From an uncultured Collinsella sp. (GTDB lineage Bacteria > Actinomycetota > Coriobacteriia > Coriobacteriales > Coriobacteriaceae): 64,000 nt of DNA. The stretch spans positions 62,001 through 126,000 of the forward strand of contig UQLA01000004.1 of the NCBI GenBank assembly GCA_900541745.1, given 5' to 3'. Below are positions 52,496 to 61,061 of the stretch, one piece after another. Under the pieces are notes generated by a model. The model made no database searches and was not told the origin of the DNA. It saw only the letters and a list, made by a program, of their open reading frames with translations. Both the position numbers and the translations under genes were made by a program. The stretch's first letter is position 1. Each line of letters starts with the position of its first letter.

Positions 52496-54724
52496 CTAAG
52501 CCTGGGGCACCTCACCAGTCGCCAGGATCTGCTCGAGTGCATCCTCATCCAGCACGGGCACACCCAGCTGCTCGGCCTTGGTGAGCTTGGAGCCCGCTTT
52601 GGGGCCGGCGACCAGGTAGCTCGTCTTCTTTGAAACACTGCCCGAAACCTTGGCGCCGAGTACCTTGAGCGCCGCACCCGCCTCGTCGCGGGTGCGGTTG
52701 ACGAGCGTGCCGGTGAGCACGAAGGTCAGACCCGCGAGCGGTTGTGCATCGGCGAGCTCGCCCGCCACGCCCGCGTCGGCTGCGGCTTGTGCATGCGCGG
52801 CGCCCAAGTCGACCTCGAGCGACAGGCCCGCCTGGCGCAGGCGCTCCAGCACGGCAAGGTTTTCGGGCACGGCCAGGAACTGCTTGACGCTCGCCGCAAT
52901 CTTGGGACCGATGCCCTCACACTCGGCAATGTCCTCTTCGCTCGCCAAGATGAGCTTGTCGATCGACAGAAATCGCTCGGCGATGACCTCGCCCACACTC
53001 TTGCCCACGTGGCGGATGCCCAGGGCAAACAGCACGCGACCGAGCGGCTGGCTCTTGGACTTGTTGAGCTCGGCGATAATTTTCTCGGCCGTCTTGAGGC
53101 CTACCGGAATGGGATCGCCCTTCTTGACGCCCTTTTTGCTGTTGGAGCTGGCGTACACGCGGCCCGTGTCCAGGCCGGCGATATCGTCGACCGTGAGCTG
53201 GTAGAAGTCCGCGACATCGTGGATCAGGCCGGCGGCGATCATCTTGTCGACGATCTCGTCGCCTAGGCCATCGACGTCCATGCAGCCGCGGCTCACCCAG
53301 TGAAGCAGGCGCTCCTTGAGCTGCGCGGGGCAGTCGATGGAAACGCAACGGTAGGCGACCTCGCCGTCCTCGTGGACCACGGGGCTGCCGCACACGGGGC
53401 AGACCTCGGGCATGTGCCAGTCGGCCGAATCGACCGGGCGCTTGTCGAGCACCGGACCCACGACCTCGGGGATCACGTCGCCCGCCTTGTGCACGATGAT
53501 AGTGTCGCCCTCACGCACGTTTTTGCGGCGGATCTCGTCGATGTTGTGCAGCGTGGCGCGCGCGATGGTGGAGCCGGCGACCGTCACCGGGTCGAACTCG
53601 GCGACCGGCGTGAGCACACCGGTGCGGCCAACCTGGATGCGAATTTCGCGCAGGACGGTCTGCTTTTCCTCGGGCGGGAACTTAAAGGCAATGGCCCAGC
53701 GCGGCGCGCGGGCGGTAAAGCCCAGGTCGAGCTGCTGCTGGAAGCTGTCAACCTTTACGACCACGCCGTCGATGTCGTAGTCCAGGTCACCGCGATGCTC
53801 GAGGGCCTGGGCGCAGAACTCGTGGACCTCGGCCGGCGTGGCACAACGAGCCACGTTAGGGTTGACGCTAAAGCCGGCGCTACGCAGCCAATCGAGGAAC
53901 TCGCGCTGGCTGTGGACGTGCAGCGGGTCGGTATCGGCGATGGCATAGATAAAGGTGGCCAGGTCGCGGCGCGCCGTGACCTTGGGATCCTTTTGGCGCA
54001 GGCTGCCGGCGGCGGCGTTGCGCGGGTTGGCGAAGGGGTCGCGCCCCTCGGCATCGGCCTCTTCATTCAGACGAACAAAGCTGCCCTTGGGCATATAGAC
54101 CTCGCCGCGTACCTCAATGGTGCGCTCGCGGTCGGCACCCATGTGGGCGAGCGCCGGCTCGGACAGGTGCATGGGCACATCCCTGATGGTACGGACGTTG
54201 AGCGACACGTCCTCGCCCGTGGTGCCGTCACCGCGCGTGGCCGCGCGCACGAAGCTGCCGTTTTGGTAGGTAAGCGCCACGCCAAGGCCGTCGATCTTAA
54301 GCTCGCAGGTATAGGTGACGCTGCCGGCACCGAGGGCATCCTCAGTGCGCTGGAGCCACGCGTCGAGTTCGTCCAGATCCATGGCATCGTCCATGGAATA
54401 CATGCGTGCCATGTGCGTGACCGGCGTAAACTGCTCGCTCACGTAGCCGCCCACGCGCTGGGTATAGCTGTCGGGCGTCACCAGGTCGGGGTAGGTCGCC
54501 TCGATTTCCTGCAGCTCAACAAGCATTTTGTCAAAGGCGGCATCCGTGATCTCGGGTGCATCGAGCATGTAGTAGCGGTACGCGTGGTAATCGAGCTCGT
54601 GGCGCAGCTCGGCCGCGCGCGCTGCCGCCTGGGCACGGGCGTCGGTCGGTGCGGCTGCTTCCGCGGTCGTGGGCGTTTCGGTATCGATGTCCACGCCGTC
54701 ACCAAACAGGCTCGATTGCTCCAT
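52496..54724 (-). CDS. ligA: NAD-dependent DNA ligase
   Basis: The essential replication and repair ligase. Lys 143 in CELKIDGLG is the AMP acceptor. The YxxD-type NAD-binding N-terminus (LDYHAYRYYMLD), a zinc finger CPVCGSP...CVSIDCPA, four HhH motifs and a C-terminal BRCT domain (about 670-742) are all present. The 742 residues include a slightly longer N-terminus than usual (about 35 extra, Ala-rich). AAGGAGTG precedes the ATG. Single-gene transcript. Confidence 0.97.
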   Translation of the reverse strand: MEQSSLFGDGVDIDTETPTTAEAAAPTDARAQAAARAAELRHELDYHAYRYYMLDAPEITDAAFDKMLVELQEIEATYPDLVTPDSYTQRVGGYVSEQFTPVTHMARMYSMDDAMDLDELDAWLQRTEDALGAGSVTYTCELKIDGLGVALTYQNGSFVRAATRGDGTTGEDVSLNVRTIRDVPMHLSEPALAHMGADRERTIEVRGEVYMPKGSFVRLNEEADAEGRDPFANPRNAAAGSLRQKDPKVTARRDLATFIYAIADTDPLHVHSQREFLDWLRSAGFSVNPNVARCATPAEVHEFCAQALEHRGDLDYDIDGVVVKVDSFQQQLDLGFTARAPRWAIAFKFPPEEKQTVLREIRIQVGRTGVLTPVAEFDPVTVAGSTIARATLHNIDEIRRKNVREGDTIIVHKAGDVIPEVVGPVLDKRPVDSADWHMPEVCPVCGSPVVHEDGEVAYRCVSIDCPAQLKERLLHWVSRGCMDVDGLGDEIVDKMIAAGLIHDVADFYQLTVDDIAGLDTGRVYASSNSKKGVKKGDPIPVGLKTAEKIIAELNKSKSQPLGRVLFALGIRHVGKSVGEVIAERFLSIDKLILASEEDIAECEGIGPKIAASVKQFLAVPENLAVLERLRQAGLSLEVDLGAAHAQAAADAGVAGELADAQPLAGLTFVLTGTLVNRTRDEAGAALKVLGAKVSGSVSKKTSYLVAGPKAGSKLTKAEQLGVPVLDEDALEQILATGEVPQA

Positions 54725-54832
54725 AGCGGCACTCCTTCGCTCGATTTCAAACGGATACTAGAGTACCACCGGTCACGATAGGGCCGAATAACCCTTTCGA
54801 ACCGCACCGAATCGGCAGCCACCAGACTGGAG

Positions 54833-55035
54833 TGGACAGTTAGTTCAGATACGTATAAATCCTAGAGCCGAATCAAGCACGAACACCCCTGTTTCAACTA
54901 ATTTGGGCTCCTCGAGACCATGTAAACGTCCCACTCTCCCTTCCAAACACCCATTCGAGCCCCATCCCAATCAAAAATTGCTCAAAACGCATCCCAAGCT
55001 GCCCCAGATTTATACGTATCTGAACCAACTGTCCA
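54833..55035. mobile_element. MITE-like inverted-repeat element M6, 203 bp
   Basis: Arms of 28 bp (TGGACAGTTAGTTCAG... at 54833-54860 and its complement at 55008-55035) differ at one position. The interior has no gene. A further hairpin GATCCGTT/AACGGATC follows at about 55073-55100. The element lies between htrA's terminator and ligA. Confidence 0.6.
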
Positions 55036-55105
55036 GACCATTACGAACCAGGCCTCTTATCAGCCCCAAGTGATCCGTTTTTCTCCGTCCCCAACGGATC
55101 AATAA

Positions 55106-55145
55106 GAAAAGAGGGGCTGTCCCACATTGATGGGACAGCCCCTCT
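55106..55145 (-). terminator. Terminator of htrA
   Basis: On the minus strand AGAGGGGCTGTCCCA and TGGGACAGCCCCTCT pair across five bases and TTTTC follows. It carries the GGGACAG core shared with family A loops. Confidence 0.9.
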
Positions 55146-55171
55146 GGCATCGGTATGTGCGATACGGCTCG

Positions 55172-56626
55172 TTAGAAACCCTGACCGTAGCCCTGGCCCT
55201 GCTGGCCCAGCAGCTCCTCCAGATACTGGCGCAACTGCTCGTCGGTAATACCGCCGTTGCCGGTGTCAGTCGCGCTGTCGTCCTGCTGCTGGTTCTGCAG
55301 CTCCTCGTCGGAGCCAAGCTCGACGGTGACCTTCTTCTCGTCCTTGCCGCGCATGAGCGTGATCTCGACCTTCTCGCCCACCTCGTGGCTGCGCAGCGCG
55401 ATGATCAGGCCATCGGCGCTCGTGATCTCGTCGTCGCCCAGCTTGGTAATGACATCGCCCTCTTGGATGCCGGCCTTTGCGGCAGGACCGTCCTCAACGA
55501 CGCTCGCCACGTACGCGCCGCTATCGGTGCTGAGCTTGTTAGTGCGAGCGTTGAGCGCGTTGACGCTCGAAAGCGTGGCTCCCAGGTACGGGTGCACCGG
55601 CGTCTTGCCGCCGATGATCTGGTCGGCAATGTTCTTGGCGTAGTTAACGGGAATAGCAAAGCCCACGCCCGAGCTAGAGCCCGAGTAGCTCTCGATGAGC
55701 GAGTTGATGCCCACGAGCTCGCCGTTGTCGTTAACGAGCGCGCCACCGGAGTTGCCCGGGTTGATGGCAGCATCGGTCTGAATCATGTTGGCATAGATGG
55801 TGTTACCGCTGGTAGAGCTCATGGCCGTGGAACGATAAAGCGCCGACACAATGCCCGTGGAGACAGACTGCTCGTTGCCGAACGGCGAACCGATGGCCAT
55901 AACCCACTCGCCCACGTTGAGTTTGGAGGAGTCACCGATCTCGATCGGTGTGAGCTTGGAGGCGTCGGCGTCCTTGAGCTTGATGACGGCCAGGTCGCTC
56001 GAGGCGTCGTTGCCCACGAACTCGGCCTCGTAGGTGGTACCGTCATCCATGGTCACCACGTACTGGTCATAGCCATCGACCACGTGGTTGTTGGTGAGGA
56101 TGTGGCCCTCGGTATCGAGCACCACGCCCGAGCCGACGCTGCCCGAGCCGTCCGACTCGTCGGCAGACTGCGAAAGCGAGCCATTCTGGCCGCCGCTCGA
56201 AGTGGCGGTAATGGAAACCACGGAGGGCAGGGCCTTGGCAGAAACGGCCTCGGCCAGCGTGGTGTCCTCGGAATCAATCGTAATCTTTTGCGTCGATGAA
56301 CCCGAAGCACCCGCCGTCACGGCATTCTTTCCGCCGCCAATGTTGAGCGTGCCGCTCATAATGAGCGCAATGACCAGCAGGGCGCCGCAGGCACAGCCGG
56401 CGAGTGCTGTAATAAAGATCGGCAGCTTTTTGGTCTTAGTCTTGACCACTGTGTGCTTGTTTACAACCTGCTGGCTGCCCAGCGGCTTGCCGGTCTGCGT
56501 GTCGTAGGCCTGCACGTAGGGAATGTTGCTGTCGGCAGGCGTCGACTCCACCTGCACGCGCGGCTGCTGCTGCGTCTCGCCGGCGTGGTCCGCATCCTGG
56601 GGACGCTGGGAATCGTTCTCGCTCAT
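55172..56626 (-). CDS. htrA: HtrA/DegP-type serine protease
   Basis: The 484-residue protein has a cytoplasmic N-terminus, one membrane anchor (about 68-91), a trypsin-like domain with His 181 (TNNHVVDG), Asp 211 (SSDLAVIK) and Ser 293 (GNSGGAL), and one PDZ domain (about 365-450). It degrades misfolded exported proteins at the outer membrane face of the cell envelope. The C-terminus ends in a Gln/Gly-rich tail. The start at 56626 follows AAAGGATC; the open frame upstream lacks a ribosome site. Confidence 0.93.
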   Translation of the reverse strand: MSENDSQRPQDADHAGETQQQPRVQVESTPADSNIPYVQAYDTQTGKPLGSQQVVNKHTVVKTKTKKLPIFITALAGCACGALLVIALIMSGTLNIGGGKNAVTAGASGSSTQKITIDSEDTTLAEAVSAKALPSVVSITATSSGGQNGSLSQSADESDGSGSVGSGVVLDTEGHILTNNHVVDGYDQYVVTMDDGTTYEAEFVGNDASSDLAVIKLKDADASKLTPIEIGDSSKLNVGEWVMAIGSPFGNEQSVSTGIVSALYRSTAMSSTSGNTIYANMIQTDAAINPGNSGGALVNDNGELVGINSLIESYSGSSSGVGFAIPVNYAKNIADQIIGGKTPVHPYLGATLSSVNALNARTNKLSTDSGAYVASVVEDGPAAKAGIQEGDVITKLGDDEITSADGLIIALRSHEVGEKVEITLMRGKDEKKVTVELGSDEELQNQQQDDSATDTGNGGITDEQLRQYLEELLGQQGQGYGQGF

Positions 56627-56655
56627 AGCTGCGATCCTTTCGTCAAATAACCAAA

Positions 56656-56679
56656 GGCCCGCCAAACACGTGGCGGGCC
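56656..56679 (-). terminator. Hairpin just upstream of htrA
   Basis: GGCCCGCC and GGCGGGCC pair across eight bases; on the minus strand TTTGGTTATTT follows. It lies 30 bases before the htrA start codon and may be an attenuator in the htrA leader or a second terminator for the regulator gene upstream. Confidence 0.5.
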
Positions 56680-56797
56680 ATCATTGTTCACGTTGAGTTG
56701 TACCCCAATATGCGGGTGCACGTGTATGAGAACGCAATCTTTTAGGAAGGCTTAAGTTCTTCTGCAAACCCGAAAGGAACCCGCACATGCGGCAAAA

Positions 56798-56830
56798 CCA
56801 CCACAAAGGTGCCTGTCCCCTTTGTGGTGG
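56798..56830 (-). terminator. Family A palindrome, copy A5, after the GlnR-like regulator
   Basis: CCACCACAAAGG-TGCCTGT-CCCCTTTGTGGTGG with AAAA on its low-coordinate side (T-run on the transcribed strand). It begins four bases after the regulator stop codon. Confidence 0.8.
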
Positions 56831-56834
56831 AAAT

Positions 56835-57497
56835 CTAGTCCTTAAACAGATAGCCCACGCCGCGGACGGTGGTGATGTGCGCCGCGATCTGCGGGCCCAC
56901 CTTGGAGCGGATGCGTCGGATGTGCACGTCGACGGTACGCGTACCGCCGCAGTACTCAAAGCCCCACACGCGGTGCAGCAGCACTTCGCGGCTGTAGGCA
57001 CGGTTGGGGTGCGTCGCCAAAAAGCTCAGCAGCGAATACTCCATCAGCGTCAGGTCGATGGGCTCGTTATCGAGCGTCACCTGGTAGGTGGCCAAGTTGA
57101 TCTCGAGGTTGTCGATGTTGAGCACATCGTCGGCGGTGACGGTCTCTTCCTCGCCCATCAGGCGCTGCGCACGAGCCTTGAGCTCGTTGGGCGTCGCCGT
57201 GGGACATACAAAGTCGGCATGCGCATGATTCGGCAGACGCAGGGTGCCGAGCGCCTCGTCGTCGACGATCACCAACATGGGGACGCCGCCGCGATCGTCA
57301 AGCCACTTGGCAATCTGGTCGATGCGGTCGCTGCGGATGCCATCGGAATCGAGGATCAGCAGGTCAAAGTCGTGCGCCGCAGTCGGTGAATCGGGGGTTG
57401 CCAGGCTCACCTCGACACCCAGGGTGGTCGTCAAACTGCGGGCAAACTCGTGGAAGCGCGTCGTGCGCGCCATGAACAGGGCACTCTTTTCGGACAT
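56835..57497 (-). CDS. OmpR-type response regulator resembling GlnR
   Basis: The 220-residue protein has a divergent receiver-like domain (about 1-115; single Asp in LLILDSDGI) and a C-terminal winged helix (about 120-220). The DNA-binding part reads HRVWGFEYCGGTRTVDVHIRR, split here as HRVWGFEY and GGTRTVDVHIRRIRSK, which is very close to actinobacterial GlnR (from memory GGTRTVDVHVRRLRAKLG). No sensor kinase is adjacent, as for GlnR. It lies 50 bases after a glutamine synthetase homologue, and GlnR-box-like sites occur before that operon and before glnN. I infer a nitrogen regulator; phosphorylation-independence is known for GlnR but only assumed here. Start at 57497 follows TTGGAGG. Confidence 0.72.
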   Translation of the reverse strand: MSEKSALFMARTTRFHEFARSLTTTLGVEVSLATPDSPTAAHDFDLLILDSDGIRSDRIDQIAKWLDDRGGVPMLVIVDDEALGTLRLPNHAHADFVCPTATPNELKARAQRLMGEEETVTADDVLNIDNLEINLATYQVTLDNEPIDLTLMEYSLLSFLATHPNRAYSREVLLHRVWGFEYCGGTRTVDVHIRRIRSKVGPQIAAHITTVRGVGYLFKD

Positions 57498-57547
57498 ATC
57501 GGCCTCCAAGGAAATGAGCTCAATCGTACTGGAACAAGCCAACGCGA

Positions 57548-58885
57548 TTAGGAGTTCGCCAGGTAGTGCTTGATCTCCCACTCGGTGATCGTGGACTCAA
57601 ACTTATGCCACTCGTCGCGCTTCTTTTTGAGGAAGAAGCTGTGGATGTGCTCGCCGAGGGCATCCTTCATAAACTGCGAGTCCTCAAACACGTCGAGCGC
57701 CTCTTTGAGCGAACGCGGCAGCAGCGTGTAGCCAGCCTCGAGCATCTGGCGGTCGGTAAGCTTGAGCGTCTCGGCCGTGGCCTCGGGCGGGAGCTCCAGC
57801 TTGCGCTCGATGCCGTCGAGACCGGCCGCCAGCGTGACGGCGTTGACCAGGTACGGGTTGGCCATGGGGTCGGGGCTACGAAGCTCGATGCGCGTGGACA
57901 ACTGCTTGCCGGGCTTGTAGACCGGGATGCGGACCATGCTCGCGCGGTTGCGCAGGCCCCACGTGGCGTACTGCGGCACGGAGTCGCCACCCGTGGTGAT
58001 GCGCTTGTACGAGTTGACCGTGGGGTTGGTGATGGCGCTGATCTCGCGCGCGTGCGCCAGAATGCCGGCCATATAGTGCTTGGCGATATCGGAAAGATGG
58101 TACTTCTCGTCGTCCTCGCCCCAAAAGACGTTGTTGCCGTCGTGGTCGAATAGCGACTGGCACAGGAACATAGCACTGCCGTCCTCGCCTGCCAACGGCT
58201 TGGGCATAAAGGAAGCGTGGCAACCGCTCTCGTAGGCCTGCTGCTTAATGATGAGTTTGGCCGTGGTGATGGCGTCGGACATGCTCAGGGCCTCGGCGTG
58301 GCGCAGGCTCATACCGTGCTGCGAGCGGCCGGCGGCGTGGAAGGTGTACTCCACGGGCACGGACATCTTCTCGAGCGTGAGGACCGTGTTGCGACGCAGG
58401 TCGCGGGCGGCATCGCTCACCGAAAGATCGAAGTAGCCCACGTTGTCGAGCGGCTCGGGGGTGTGCTCGTCGGGGAAGTAGTAGTACTCCAGCTCGGCGC
58501 CCACGTTGAGCAGGTAGCCAGCCTTCTCGGCCTTGCGGAACATGCGGCGCAGGGCATCGCGCGGGTCGCCGGCAAACGGCTTGCGATCGGGAGTGCACAC
58601 GTCGCAGAACACGCGGGCGACGCCGTTGTGGCTCGGGCGCCACGGCAAAATCTGGAAGGTCGAAGCATCGGGAAACGCCAGCATGTCGGCTTCCTCGGGC
58701 GTGGCAAAGCCCTCGATGGCGGAACCGTCAAAGCCAATACCCTCCTCAAAAGCGACCTCGAGGTCCTCGGGGCTAATGGCAAAGTTCTTGAGGCGGCCGA
58801 GAATGTCGACAAACCACAGACGCACAAAGCGGATGTCACGCTGCTCTACGGAACGAAGTACGTAATCGATGTTCTGCTGGTTCAT
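57548..58885 (-). CDS. Glutamine synthetase type I homologue with degenerate active site
   Basis: The 445-residue fold is clearly type I glutamine synthetase (FDGSAIEGF, SFMPKPLAG, NPTVNSYKR, RIELRSPDPMANPYL). Compared with B. subtilis GlnA, the block HHEVAPGQHE reads FHAAGRSQHG: Ala 184 and Gly 191 replace two metal/substrate Glu. NGSGMH reads DGSAMF, so Phe 240 replaces His, and the flap GYEAP reads GGDSVP, without the catalytic Glu. Glu 131, Glu 133 and Glu 334 remain. Ordinary synthesis is therefore unlikely. It could be a sensor of glutamine/ATP, a regulatory partner of the downstream GlnR-like protein or of GlnN, or an enzyme with another substrate. The alignment is by eye. Confidence 0.88.
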   Translation of the reverse strand: MNQQNIDYVLRSVEQRDIRFVRLWFVDILGRLKNFAISPEDLEVAFEEGIGFDGSAIEGFATPEEADMLAFPDASTFQILPWRPSHNGVARVFCDVCTPDRKPFAGDPRDALRRMFRKAEKAGYLLNVGAELEYYYFPDEHTPEPLDNVGYFDLSVSDAARDLRRNTVLTLEKMSVPVEYTFHAAGRSQHGMSLRHAEALSMSDAITTAKLIIKQQAYESGCHASFMPKPLAGEDGSAMFLCQSLFDHDGNNVFWGEDDEKYHLSDIAKHYMAGILAHAREISAITNPTVNSYKRITTGGDSVPQYATWGLRNRASMVRIPVYKPGKQLSTRIELRSPDPMANPYLVNAVTLAAGLDGIERKLELPPEATAETLKLTDRQMLEAGYTLLPRSLKEALDVFEDSQFMKDALGEHIHSFFLKKKRDEWHKFESTITEWEIKHYLANS

Positions 58886-58924
58886 GTCGCTCCCCTTTCT
58901 TTCGGGCGGGTTTCGACTGGTCTA

Positions 58925-58966
58925 TATCGCAGATACTATCGCAGAAAAATGTTTCCGCAGGGTTAA
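58925..58966 (-). promoter_or_regulatory. GlnR-box-like site and direct repeats upstream of the GS homologue
   Basis: On the minus strand TTAAC-CCTGCG-GAAAC (58951-58966) fits the gTnAc-n6-GaAAc GlnR half-site except for its first base. It is followed by two TCTGCGATA direct repeats 12 bases apart (58925-58945), with TAGTAT or TATAGA as possible -10 boxes. The site is 66 bases before the start codon. Confidence 0.5.
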
Positions 58967-59018
58967 AGCGTATCAAGCGCTCAAAAAACGTGTGCGAACA
59001 GGCAGGTATGACAAGTAA

Positions 59019-59390
59019 CTATCGCTCGGATTCGGAGACAATTTGTTTACAGGCTCGTTCCAGCGTAGGGAACTCCATCGTCACTGCATCCCAAACAACC
59101 GAGCGGTCGACATTGCCGTAATCATGCGCAAGATAATTTCTCATGCCGATAATTCCACGCCACTCAATTTCGGGATGAAGCCGCTGCGAGCGTTCCGACA
59201 ACTTGCCCGCTTCTTCCGTTACCCTAAGCGCACACATCAAAAGGGAGTCCGCCAACGCCCTCGTCCGCACGTCATTCGCATGCAGAAACTGGTCCTCGGT
59301 GATATCAAAAGCCTTGATGCGCTCGTTCGTTTCAGAGATGGCTTCCAAAACCTCTTGAGCGCGGAGGCCGTCTGACTTACGCGCGATCAT
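59019..59390 (-). CDS. hepT: HepT-like HEPN-domain toxin (DUF86)
   Basis: The 123-residue protein is a HEPN/DUF86 domain with the RNase motif RNYLAHDY (Arg 84, His 89, Tyr 91; RX4HXY). In the known HEPN/MNT pairs the HepT toxin cleaves RNA and is silenced by adenylylation of the Tyr in this motif by MntA. Its gene overlaps the nucleotidyltransferase gene by 14 bases, in the order MntA-HepT. GGAGTGATC lies before the ATG. Confidence 0.88.
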   Translation of the reverse strand: MIARKSDGLRAQEVLEAISETNERIKAFDITEDQFLHANDVRTRALADSLLMCALRVTEEAGKLSERSQRLHPEIEWRGIIGMRNYLAHDYGNVDRSVVWDAVTMEFPTLERACKQIVSESER

Positions 59391-59871
59391 AAAGGATCAC
59401 TCCTTCGCGCTCGATTACCGCGGCAAGATCGTCATCAAGATAGTCACTCGAGACAAGGTCAACCTGCCTCCCGGTCTCTTTGCGCACCGTCTCACCAAAC
59501 GCCGACAACGCGAAAAGACCGAAGCCCTGCTCGCGATCGACTTCGAGACGCAAGTCAATATCACTATCGGCATGCGCCTCGCCACGGGCATACGAACCAA
59601 ATAGAATCACGGTTTTGATGGCGGGAATCGTGCTGGCCGCCTCGCGGACGGCGGACTCAATCCGAGCAATATCCAAAATGCCTGCGGCGACGTTTTTACT
59701 CGCAGAGTTTTTACCAAGTGAAGGAACAAACGGCAGCGAGCGCTCGCGCAGCATCTGTCTCATAAACATATTGACTGCAACAGACGAAGTCATGCCAAGT
59801 TCTTCGCACAGCTCGGCAAATGAGTCCTTAATTGACGAGTCCACTCGCACACTCAGCACAGACGCGGCCAT
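59377..59871 (-). CDS. RelB/DinJ-like domain fused to MntA-type nucleotidyltransferase antitoxin
   Basis: Residues 1-50 match RelB/DinJ ribbon-helix-helix antitoxins (VRVDSSIKDSFAELCEELGM, then RERSLPF). Residues 65-164 are a minimal nucleotidyltransferase: GSYARGEAHADSDIDL (GSX10DXD, Asp 104 and 106) with a third Asp in QVDLV. Minimal MntA proteins normally lack a DNA-binding domain; the fusion would give the antitoxin its own operator binding for autoregulation. AGGAGG precedes the ATG. Confidence 0.88.
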   Translation of the reverse strand: MAASVLSVRVDSSIKDSFAELCEELGMTSSVAVNMFMRQMLRERSLPFVPSLGKNSASKNVAAGILDIARIESAVREAASTIPAIKTVILFGSYARGEAHADSDIDLRLEVDREQGFGLFALSAFGETVRKETGRQVDLVSSDYLDDDLAAVIEREGVILYDRA

Positions 59872-59913
59872 GGATACCTCCTGTATGACATTGTTTATAT
59901 ATTATCACACAGG

Positions 59914-60936
59914 CTAGCGTGAGGTCGAAGCACGGTGTTCGATGTGGCCGGGGATCTCGATGCGTTTGGGGGCGAGCTTTGCGGCCTCGCCCACGGTGGT
60001 GGTAACAACATCGATGCGCTCGGACAGGCGCTCGACTACGCGCTCGGCGATGGTGAGGGTGTCCTGCGCGGCCGTGGTCACGCCACCAAAGAGCACATGG
60101 TTCCAGGGGTAGTCGTCAAACGTCGCGATCCTGAGCCCCGCCGGCAGCGAGGGTCCCAGCTGCGCTAGCGCCTCGGTCAGACGCAGGAAAACCAGGCCGT
60201 TGACGGCAATGAGGCCGAGCTTTTTGCCGGCATAGTCACGCATGGTCTCGTCCAAGCGACCAACGCCCGTGGCACCGCCATCGGCCAAGGTGACAACCTC
60301 GCCGGCAAGGCCGCGTCGCGACAGCTCGTCGGTGAAGGCCTCGGCGCGCTCGCGACGCACGGGGCTATCGTCGCTTGCCTCGGTGAGCAGGCACAGGCGC
60401 TCGCTGCCCGCAGCGGCCAAGGCGTCTACCAAGCCGGCGACTAGCTCACGGTTGTTCGATGTCACCAGGTCAACACCGCCGTCGGCAACGTCGCGGTCGA
60501 GCAGCACAACAGGCAGACGTCCCGCTGCCGCGGCGATCGCCTCGTCATTGCCTCCGCAGGTGTTGACGACCAGGCCGTCCACGCCGGCATCGATAAGCCT
60601 GGTGAGCGACTCCGCTTCCTTAGCGGGGTCGTTGCCGCTAATGGCCGTCATGAGCGAGCAGCCGCGCGCGGCGGCGCTGGCGGAAAGCCCTTCGAGCATG
60701 GCGCTCGAGAACGGGTTGGCGATGTCGGCCAGGATCACACCGATGAGGTTGGTACGCGAGCTGCGCAGATTGCGCGCGGCGGCACGCGGGCGATAGCCGG
60801 TGCGCTCGATAACCGCCGCGATGCGAGCACGGGTTTCCTCGGTCATTTGCCCGGGGCGGTTGTTGAGATAGCGCGAGACCGTGGCCGGGCTCACGCCCGC
60901 CTCGGCGGCAATGTCCTTGATTCTCATCTGCGCCAT
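59914..60936 (-). CDS. LacI family transcriptional regulator
   Basis: The N-terminal HTH (IKDIAAEAGVSPATVSRYLNN) and hinge (ARNLRSSRTNLIGVILADI, abbreviated) are typical of LacI, followed by a periplasmic-binding-like effector domain of about 270 residues. The ligand is probably a sugar. I start it at MAQMRIKD (60936), where GGGGTG lies upstream; Met codons at 60984 and 60975 are possible. No target operon is adjacent, so the regulon lies elsewhere. Confidence 0.88.
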   Translation of the reverse strand: MAQMRIKDIAAEAGVSPATVSRYLNNRPGQMTEETRARIAAVIERTGYRPRAAARNLRSSRTNLIGVILADIANPFSSAMLEGLSASAAARGCSLMTAISGNDPAKEAESLTRLIDAGVDGLVVNTCGGNDEAIAAAAGRLPVVLLDRDVADGGVDLVTSNNRELVAGLVDALAAAGSERLCLLTEASDDSPVRRERAEAFTDELSRRGLAGEVVTLADGGATGVGRLDETMRDYAGKKLGLIAVNGLVFLRLTEALAQLGPSLPAGLRIATFDDYPWNHVLFGGVTTAAQDTLTIAERVVERLSERIDVVTTTVGEAAKLAPKRIEIPGHIEHRASTSR

Positions 60937-61061
60937 AACGCACCCCGTTTCCCAATTGTCGGCGGTCTGAGCCATTTTAGGCATTTTTTTAAAAATCTCG
61001 GTTGCAAAACGCTGTAGGCGAGTAGCATCGTTTTTGCGTCTCGAGCAGATGCGGTGATGGG

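Noticed and set aside
58217..58966. Plus-strand frame opposite the GS homologue
   Set aside because: Antisense shadow; the minus-strand protein aligns along its full length with glutamine synthetase.
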